From Anaerolineae bacterium CG2_30_64_16 (GTDB taxonomy: Bacteria > Chloroflexota > Anaerolineae > CG2-30-64-16): a DNA stretch of 9,725 bases. The stretch lies in contig MNXL01000289.1 of NCBI GenBank assembly GCA_001871755.1, forward strand, positions 1-9,725, in the 5' to 3' direction. Made by a program: the position numbers and the translations under genes. The notes beneath the pieces are model-generated. The model was not told the origin of the DNA, did not search any database, and worked only from the letters and a program-made list of their open reading frames with translations. Of the stretch, positions 5,557 to 9,725 are shown piece after piece. Every line of letters begins with the position of its first letter. Within the stretch, counting starts at the first letter, position 1.

Positions 5557-6789
5557 ATGTTACAACCACGCGAACTCAAACTTGAAGACCTGGGCGACCT
5601 GGCGGAGATCATCCCCGGCCCGGAGCCGACCCTGCAAATGGCCGTGCATCCGATCCCGCGCTTTGGCGGCAAGCAGCGCCGCGGCATCATCCCGGTCTGC
5701 GAGCCGACGCTGAGCGGCAACGAGCTGAAGTACGTCACCGACGCGGTTGAGACCAACTGGATCTCGTCGGCCGGCGGCTACATCGGCCGTTTCGAGGCGC
5801 TGTTCGCCGAGAAGGTGGGGGCGCGCTACGGCGTGGCGTGCGCCAACGGCACGGTCGCATTGCACCTGGCGCTGGCGACGACAGGACTTGGCCCGGGCGA
5901 TGAGGTGATCATCCCGACCTTTACGATGATCGCCACCGCCAACGCGGTGACCTACCTGGGCGCGCGGCCGGTGCTGGTGGACAGCGAGATGGCGACCTGG
6001 AACATGGACCTCAACCAGGTGGAAGAGGCTATCACTCCGCGCACCAGGGCGATCGCGTTGGTACGCACCTACGGCCACCCCGTGGATATGGACCCGCTGA
6101 GCGCGATGGCTCAGAAGCACGGGCTGTTTGTCCTGGAGGACGCCGCGGAGGCGCACGGCGCCCGGTACAAAGGGCGCGGGGTCGGCAGCCTGGGGGACGC
6201 GGCCGCGTTCAGCTTCTACGGCAACAAGATCATCACGACCGGCGAGGGCGGCATGGTCACCACCAACCGGGAGGACGTGGCCCGGCTGGCGTGGAACCTG
6301 CGCGATCATGCGTTCAGCACTGAGCGCCACTTCTGGCACAAGTTCTTGGGCTACAACTATCGGATGACCAACCTGCAGGCGGCCGTCGGGCTGGCCCAGA
6401 CCGAGCAGATGGAGACCTTCGTGGCGGCGCGGCGGGCCAACGCGGCCTACTACACCGGGTTATTGCGCCAGATCCCCGGCGTCGTCACCCCGCCCGAGGC
6501 GGACTGGGCCAGCAACGTCTTCTGGATGTATGGCATCCTGCTCACCGAGGAGTTCGGGCTGACGCGTGACCAGTTGCGGGTGGCGCTGGCGCAGCGCGGC
6601 ATCGAGACCCGCACCTTCTTCATCCCTATGCACTGCCAGCCGATCTACTTCGACCAGTACCGTGGGCAGCGCTTCCCCGTGGCCGAGGACCTGTGCCGCC
6701 GCGGCCTGTACCTGCCCTCGGCCTCTAACCTGACGCGCGACGATATCGAGGTGGTGGTGGAGGCGATTCAGGAGTGTCGGGCGGGGTAA
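5557..6789 (+). CDS. DegT/DnrJ/EryC1/StrS sugar aminotransferase, GDP-perosamine synthase-like
   Basis: This 410-aa cytoplasmic enzyme is a PLP-dependent fold-type I aminotransferase acting on nucleotide-linked 4- or 3-keto-6-deoxysugars. Visible motifs: IPVCEPTLSGNELKYV (45-60), NWISSAGGYIGRFE (67-80), GVACANGTVALHLAL (92-106), DEVIIPTFTMIATANAV (115-131), EDAAEAHGA (194-202, Asp195 contacts PLP) and SFYGNKIITTGEGGMV (219-234) with catalytic Lys224, then YNYRMTNLQAAVGLAQ (266-281). The pattern best fits GDP-4-keto-6-deoxymannose 4-aminotransferase (PerA-like), but the exact sugar is inferred. Residues 1-43 precede the usual family start and are unmatched to any domain I know. The upstream SD supports that start. 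It lies downstream of glycosyltransferase genes, consistent with O-antigen-like or glycoprotein glycan synthesis. It ends in TAA; the convergent toxin operon's terminator lies just beyond. Confidence 0.9.
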   Translation: MLQPRELKLEDLGDLAEIIPGPEPTLQMAVHPIPRFGGKQRRGIIPVCEPTLSGNELKYVTDAVETNWISSAGGYIGRFEALFAEKVGARYGVACANGTVALHLALATTGLGPGDEVIIPTFTMIATANAVTYLGARPVLVDSEMATWNMDLNQVEEAITPRTRAIALVRTYGHPVDMDPLSAMAQKHGLFVLEDAAEAHGARYKGRGVGSLGDAAAFSFYGNKIITTGEGGMVTTNREDVARLAWNLRDHAFSTERHFWHKFLGYNYRMTNLQAAVGLAQTEQMETFVAARRANAAYYTGLLRQIPGVVTPPEADWASNVFWMYGILLTEEFGLTRDQLRVALAQRGIETRTFFIPMHCQPIYFDQYRGQRFPVAEDLCRRGLYLPSASNLTRDDIEVVVEAIQECRAG

Positions 6790-6813
6790 AGACCTGCCTG
6801 CGAAGACGTCGAT

Positions 6814-6858
6814 GAAAAGAAACAGCGCCTTGCCCCCGCGATGGGAGACGAGGCGCTG
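6814..6858 (-). terminator. Intrinsic terminator of the toxin operon
   Basis: An 8-bp perfect stem, CAGCGCCT (6823-6830) with AGGCGCTG (6851-6858), is extended by one G-U and one G-C pair. Read on the minus strand it is followed by TTTCTTTT (6815-6822). It lies about 45 bp after the PIN-toxin stop codon. Confidence 0.7.
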
Positions 6859-6903
6859 GCGTTTGCTGGTGCGACTGTGCCTCGCGAAGAAGGCATCATG
6901 TTT

Positions 6904-7344
6904 TCACTCAGCCGCCTCTGGATCCAACACGGCCAGCCCCTCCTCCGCAGCCGCCTGACGTAGCCGGGCATCAGCACAGACAAAGACCGGTGATACCCCG
7001 CTGAACGCCAGCGCAGCGGTCAACTGGAGGGCATCCAGCGTCCTGATGCCACGCCGCAACACCAACTCTCTGGCTTGCTGAATGAAGCCACTGCGAAAAG
7101 CTGCTACGACCCAGTCGCTCAACACGTCATTGGCAAACCTGGCCAGGGCATCGTTCATGGCTTGCAGTGTAATCTCGCCGCGGTTCCGTTTGCGCTGCAG
7201 AGCCGAAGCCATCTCAATAAGCGACAACTCTGAGATGATCGAGACGCTGTCTCGGGCCTCAAGGATGGCATCGACCCGATCAGAACCGGTCTCCAGGTGA
7301 TACCGCTTCACCAGCGCACTGGTGTCGAAGAAGAAGAGGGTCAC
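6904..7344 (-). CDS. vapC: VapC-family PIN-domain ribonuclease toxin
   Basis: This 146-aa protein is a single PIN domain, the usual VapC length. Type II toxins of this family are Mg-dependent RNases that cut tRNA or rRNA and are held by a partner antitoxin. The acidic active-site residues are present: Asp7 in FFFDTSALVKRY, Glu44 in LSLIEMASAL, Asp104 in RTLDALQLTAA, and Asp125 in FVCADARL. All four are intact, so catalysis is plausible. It starts at GTG (7344-7342), overlapping the TAG stop of the upstream gene by one base (TAGTG), which suggests translational coupling. A terminator hairpin follows. The target RNA is unknown. Confidence 0.88.
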   Translation of the reverse strand: MTLFFFDTSALVKRYHLETGSDRVDAILEARDSVSIISELSLIEMASALQRKRNRGEITLQAMNDALARFANDVLSDWVVAAFRSGFIQQARELVLRRGIRTLDALQLTAALAFSGVSPVFVCADARLRQAAAEEGLAVLDPEAAE

Positions 7345-7751
7345 TATCGCTCGTCCCGCTCGGCAAGTACTTCTTGCGCCAGCGAACCGGCCATTGTGGA
7401 TAGACCGCGTCGGACTTGTGCCAGCTCGATTTCAGGCCTAATCATTGCCTGAAGGCCGTATTCCAGTCCATCCGATATTGGATATCCCTGCTGACCCAAT
7501 TCCCGTAGCGCTTGCTGCTTCCGGGAGGTAAAACGGCGATCTTGTTGAGAGCCTGGAGTCTCTTCCAGGGCTCGCGCCATCTGGCTGAATTCAAGCAGCC
7601 GCTGACGCGGATAGGATGCCAGCAGATCGGAACGCATGATCAGATAGGCCCCGCGAGCCAAAGTCAACACGGTGAGTCCATCGTTCTGGGTATTCAGGAC
7701 TTCCAGAGGAATCACCACGTTCTCGCCGTCAACCATGATCTCTGTAGCCAT
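7344..7751 (-). CDS. Putative antitoxin partner of VapC
   Basis: This 135-aa protein is encoded directly upstream of the PIN toxin. The N-terminus (MATEIMVDGENVVIPLEVL) loosely recalls the swapped-hairpin AbrB/SpoVT motif, in which a short acidic strand is followed by V-x-IP-x-EV. The match is weak and I cannot assign a family. The middle (DLLASYPRQRLLEFSQMARALEE) looks helical, and the charged C-terminal half (ELAQVRRGLSTMAGSL) could be the toxin-binding part. It is longer than the 70-90 aa of common VapB proteins. The start is ATG 7751: AGGAG at 7764-7760 sits eight bases upstream. The GTG at 7760 would overlap this SD and is rejected. Autoregulation at the promoter just upstream is expected of such operons but not shown. 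Confidence 0.7.
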   Translation of the reverse strand: MATEIMVDGENVVIPLEVLNTQNDGLTVLTLARGAYLIMRSDLLASYPRQRLLEFSQMARALEETPGSQQDRRFTSRKQQALRELGQQGYPISDGLEYGLQAMIRPEIELAQVRRGLSTMAGSLAQEVLAERDER

Positions 7752-7759
7752 GACCGTCA

Positions 7760-7764
7760 CTCCT
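7760..7764 (-). promoter_or_regulatory. Shine-Dalgarno site of the antitoxin gene
   Basis: On the minus strand AGGAG precedes ATG 7751 by eight bases, which sets that start rather than the GTG at 7760. Confidence 0.8.
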
Positions 7765-7847
7765 GTGCCGCTTCAAAGCCCCTGGCGTCCAGCATCTCCA
7801 GAAAGCTGCCGACATCCTCATTGGATTGTCACCTGCCTTCTGGGGAT

Positions 7848-7876
7848 ACTATAGCATGGAATCTGCGAAAAGGCAA
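7848..7876 (-). promoter_or_regulatory. Sigma-70-type promoter of the toxin-antitoxin operon
   Basis: On the minus strand, -35 TTGCCT (7876-7871) and -10 TATAGT (7853-7848) are separated by exactly 17 bases. Transcription would start near 7841, leaving a leader of about 90 nt before the antitoxin ATG. The -35 lies four bases from the terminator stem of the upstream gene. Confidence 0.7.
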
Positions 7877-7879
7877 TGG

Positions 7880-7924
7880 AATAGCCGCGCCTGGCCCTCT
7901 TGTGAAGGGCGAGGCGCGGCTATT
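7880..7924 (-). terminator. Strong terminator hairpin after the zinc-ribbon gene
   Basis: The 12-bp perfect arms AATAGCCGCGCC (7880-7891) and GGCGCGGCTATT (7913-7924) are extended by an inner GCCCT/AGGGC stem (7894-7898/7906-7910). It begins about 20 bp after the stop codon of the minus-strand gene. The following minus-strand sequence ends in a short CTTTT run, so termination is likely in that direction. Confidence 0.75.
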
Positions 7925-7945
7925 GAAGTGGCGGTTGAGCGCTGC

Positions 7946-8524
7946 TCAGACGGGCTCTTCGTAGACGAGTTCGGCCGCGGGCAGCGAGTCGCCGGGCGGC
8001 TGTTCGAACAACAAGGGCTGCTCGTTCGGCGCGGTCTCAGGGATTGGAAATCCCCGCTCCCCCTGGTGGTTGGTGGACGCTCCCACCGGCGTCGTGCAGT
8101 AGGGGCAGGCGATCCAGTTCAGGTCCAGGGGGCGGCCGCACTCGGCGCAACTGCGGCGGAGCTCCGTGCGGCAGTGCGGACAGAGCAGCCATTCCGGTTC
8201 GGTGACGGCCTGGCAGTGGGGGCAGGCGCGGCGGGTCGTGATGTCGCGCAGCAGCGCTTCTTCTTCCAACTGCCGGTCGTAGACCTCGGCCATCGTCTCG
8301 CGCGGCCGCAGCAGCGAGTAGAGCAGCCAGCCGATCGGGCCGGTAGCCAACACCAGGAGCATGACCAGGAGCCACGCAAAAACGTCGCGAGTGCGAGAGC
8401 GGATATCTTTCAGGGTCCAGACGACCAGGCTGATCCAGAACGCGACCAGCAAGGCGGTAATCAGGGCCACTATCACTTCCAGCACAACGCCGATCGAGTT
8501 CAACAGTTCGGGCGGGAATTGCAT
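7946..8524 (-). CDS. Two-TM double zinc-ribbon membrane protein
   Basis: This 192-aa protein has two membrane segments (about 14-36 and 48-70), then a charged linker (RPRETMAEVYDRQLEEEALLRD) and a cytoplasmic double zinc ribbon. The ribbon has four CxxC knuckles: CPHC 101-104, CPHC 115-118, CAEC 126-129 and CPYC 140-143, enough for two zinc ions (DZR-type). The C-terminal 45 residues are acidic, Pro-rich and probably disordered. The TGPIGWLLYSLLRPRET segment is typical of small membrane zinc-ribbon proteins seen near housekeeping genes in this lineage. No enzymatic domain is seen, and the function is unknown (protein or nucleic-acid binding are options). The start is ATG 8524, preceded by GAGG (8539-8536); the longer open frame upstream is rejected as Arg-rich and without SD. 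It has its own promoter and terminator, so it is monocistronic. Confidence 0.8.
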   Translation of the reverse strand: MQFPPELLNSIGVVLEVIVALITALLVAFWISLVVWTLKDIRSRTRDVFAWLLVMLLVLATGPIGWLLYSLLRPRETMAEVYDRQLEEEALLRDITTRRACPHCQAVTEPEWLLCPHCRTELRRSCAECGRPLDLNWIACPYCTTPVGASTNHQGERGFPIPETAPNEQPLLFEQPPGDSLPAAELVYEEPV

Positions 8525-8614
8525 TGTCGGGTAAACCTCATTATGTCCCAGGCGTGGCCGGCCCATGACTATAGTGGCCGGGCGATGCCCGCGGGAAGAT
8601 CGACGAACCTGCCG

Positions 8615-8643
8615 ATCATACCACAGGACGCACTCGCGAGCAA
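8615..8643 (-). promoter_or_regulatory. Promoter of the zinc-ribbon gene
   Basis: On the minus strand -35 TTGCTC (8643-8638), a 17-base spacer and -10 TATGAT (8620-8615) are preceded by TGG, an extended -10. The CTGTGGTA core matches the extended -10 promoter near 1615. The leader to ATG 8524 would be about 84 nt. Confidence 0.55.
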
Positions 8644-8750
8644 AAGGTAGCCCCATCTCTCGCCCGCGTCTCACTGTCTCTACACCCCAGACTCGTTGCC
8701 TGTCGCAAGTTGGCGGAAGGACCATCGAAGGGCGTGAGGAACGAAACAGG

Positions 8751-8780
8751 ACGCGGACAAACGCGGACGAACGCGGACAG
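8751..8780. repeat. ACGCGGACNN decamer repeat
   Basis: Three contiguous 10-bp units: ACGCGGACAA, ACGCGGACGA, ACGCGGACAG. It lies in the non-coding stretch 8525-9017, which otherwise holds a promoter, a possible gene relic and a hairpin. The unit length differs from the heptamers and octamer on the left side. Confidence 0.85.
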
Positions 8781-8804
8781 ATTTTCAGGGGCATTTGCGT
8801 TCAG

Positions 8805-8936
8805 CTACTGCCCATTACGGGATATGCCGCCTGGCTGCGGCCGCTCGACCTCCAGCCGGCCCCTGACGTCGTATAGGGTGCCTAGCTCGTTCAGGCAGGC
8901 GGCCTCCCTCGTGGGCACGCAGATTGCGCTGCACTT
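8805..8936 (-). pseudogene. Possible relic of a TPR-repeat protein gene
   Basis: The minus frame ending at TAG 8807-8805 encodes TREAACLNELGTLYDVRGRLE, which resembles one tetratricopeptide unit (x-LNxLGxLYxxxGRLE). Nothing recognisable flanks it and no start or SD is seen. A chance resemblance cannot be excluded. Confidence 0.3.
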
Positions 8937-8973
8937 CCGGCCTGCGCCAGCTCCCTGCGGTGCCGGTCAGATG

Positions 8974-9006
8974 AGGCGCCAGGCACTTCGGCAGTGCCTG
9001 GCGCCT
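8974..9006. terminator. Perfect 14-bp hairpin after the beta-propeller gene
   Basis: AGGCGCCAGGCACT (8974-8987) and its exact reverse complement (8993-9006) flank a 5-base loop TCGGC. It starts 12 bp after the stop codon of the minus-strand gene. No T-tract follows on that strand, so it may be a terminator, an mRNA 3'-end stabiliser or a dispersed REP-like element. Confidence 0.6.
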
Positions 9007-9017
9007 GACGCGTCGGG

Positions 9018-9725
9018 TTATTGTCTCAAGAGCAGCGGGAACCACAGCCGCGGCGTCAGTACGGGTGCGGAGAAGGTCGTGCGGTAGAGGCCGCTCGCAG
9101 TGCCGACCCAGGCTGTTCCATTGGCCCGTCCGCGTTGCAATAGCAGGGCGTTGATGCCGCCCGGCGCGGGGTCGCCCACGCGTTGCCATGACGCAAGCGC
9201 GCTTTGCCAGAGATAAAGGCTGCCATCGCACAGGCTGACGGCCAGCAGGTCGGCGGCGTTCGCCAGTCTACAGGTGTGACCGCTGGGCAGGCCGGCGTTG
9301 AACGCGGCCCAGGTCTGCCCACCATCGGCGCTGCGGTAAACGCCATGGGTGCTGGTGGCGGCGTAGAGGACGCTCTGATTCCCTTCGTCCCGGCTGACCA
9401 GGCCGGTGACATTCAACCAGCCCACCGGCTCGCCGGCCCGTTGCCAGTCCACCGACCAGCCAGCTCGCTGCCAGTCCTGGAGGCTGGAATGGACCAGCCC
9501 CCGTTCGCCGGCGAGATAGACCGCGGGATTCGTTGGCCAGGCCGCATCGAAGACCACCGCCACCGGCGCCGCCACCGGATGCCACCAACGTTGCCAGGTT
9601 TGGCCGCCGTCTGCCGACAGGGCAAACGGGCCGCCCTGGTTGCCACCAGATGAGCTCCACCCGATGGCGATGACGTGGCTGCGGGCGAAGTCCGGCGCGA
9701 AGGCGGCCGCACTGGTACGCACGTT
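9018..9725 (-). CDS. BNR/Asp-box beta-propeller protein, C-terminal part (5' partial)
   Basis: The frame is open to the right edge, so the start is missing; the GTG at 9722 is not a convincing start. The 235-residue fragment carries two Asp-box motifs, SADGGQTWQRW and SADGGQTWAAF (S-x-D-G-G-x-T-W), plus blade-like phrases (AVYLAGERGLVHSS, VLYAATSTHGVYRS, GTAWVGTASGLYRT). These are typical of sialidase/YCF48-type beta-propellers, usually extracellular or surface proteins. No catalytic residues of a sialidase can be identified, so a binding or structural role is as likely. It ends in PRLWFPLLLRQ, a hydrophobic-basic tail that I recall on many secreted Chloroflexota proteins; its function is not known to me. 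TAA stop, followed by a perfect hairpin. Confidence 0.8.
   Translation of the reverse strand, partial: NVRTSAAAFAPDFARSHVIAIGWSSSGGNQGGPFALSADGGQTWQRWWHPVAAPVAVVFDAAWPTNPAVYLAGERGLVHSSLQDWQRAGWSVDWQRAGEPVGWLNVTGLVSRDEGNQSVLYAATSTHGVYRSADGGQTWAAFNAGLPSGHTCRLANAADLLAVSLCDGSLYLWQSALASWQRVGDPAPGGINALLLQRGRANGTAWVGTASGLYRTTFSAPVLTPRLWFPLLLRQ

Noticed and set aside
5560..6339. 259-aa minus-strand open frame over the aminotransferase gene
   Set aside because: Antisense to a conserved enzyme with an SD, and no motifs of its own.
7752..7760. GTG start at 7760 for the antitoxin
   Set aside because: It would overlap the SD; ATG 7751 has that SD at ideal spacing.
8568..8573. TATAGT as -10 of the zinc-ribbon gene
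   Set aside because: No -35 at the right distance; TTGCTC-N17-TATGAT slightly upstream is better.
7826..8650. 274-aa plus-strand open frame over the zinc-ribbon gene
   Set aside because: Antisense shadow; the minus frame carries four CxxC knuckles and TM segments.
8525..8794. Longer upstream start of the zinc-ribbon protein
   Set aside because: The added 90 residues are Arg-rich with no SD and run across the predicted promoter; ATG 8524 has GAGG upstream.
8815..9231. 138-aa minus-strand open frame near the propeller gene 3' end
   Set aside because: Overlaps the propeller gene in another frame and has no recognisable domain.

Overview
The window reads as high-GC bacterial chromosome, most likely from a Chloroflexota (Anaerolineae-like) genome. 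That placement is an inference. It rests on GC-rich genes interleaved with AT-richer short tandem arrays (heptamers such as AATACCC and ACGCAGT, octamers GTCACCNN, decamers ACGCGGACNN), on GT39-type membrane glycosyltransferases with C-terminal beta domains, and on a secreted repeat protein ending in PRLWFPLLLRQ. No phage, CRISPR, tRNA or rRNA gene was seen.

Left two thirds (1-6789, all + strand): a surface-glycan gene set. In order: the C-terminal part of a GT39/PMT-like membrane glycosyltransferase (5' end outside the window), a class I SAM-dependent methyltransferase with a possible leaderless promoter, a complete GT39-like membrane glycosyltransferase, a family 2 polyprenol-phosphate-mannose-synthase-like glycosyltransferase split by an in-frame TAG, and a DegT/DnrJ/EryC1/StrS sugar aminotransferase resembling GDP-perosamine synthase. 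A plausible joint role is making and loading lipid-linked or nucleotide-activated sugars (including an amino-deoxy sugar) and transferring them at the membrane.

The striking feature is the repeats. Heptamer arrays occupy every gene junction from 2347 to 5521, supply the stop codon of one gene and the start codon of the next, and twice sit in frame inside the second GT39 gene as head-to-head (inverted) arrays. The first GT39 gene carries an in-frame octamer array with a 48-bp higher-order period. A 137-bp composite palindrome (4436-4572) interrupts one heptamer array.

Right third (6904-9725, all - strand): a VapC-type PIN toxin with an unrecognised upstream partner (1-nt overlap, clear promoter, SD and terminator), a two-TM double zinc-ribbon protein with its own promoter and a strong terminator hairpin, a roughly 490-bp non-coding stretch holding a decamer repeat and a possible TPR gene relic, and the 3' end of a BNR/Asp-box beta-propeller protein cut by the right edge.
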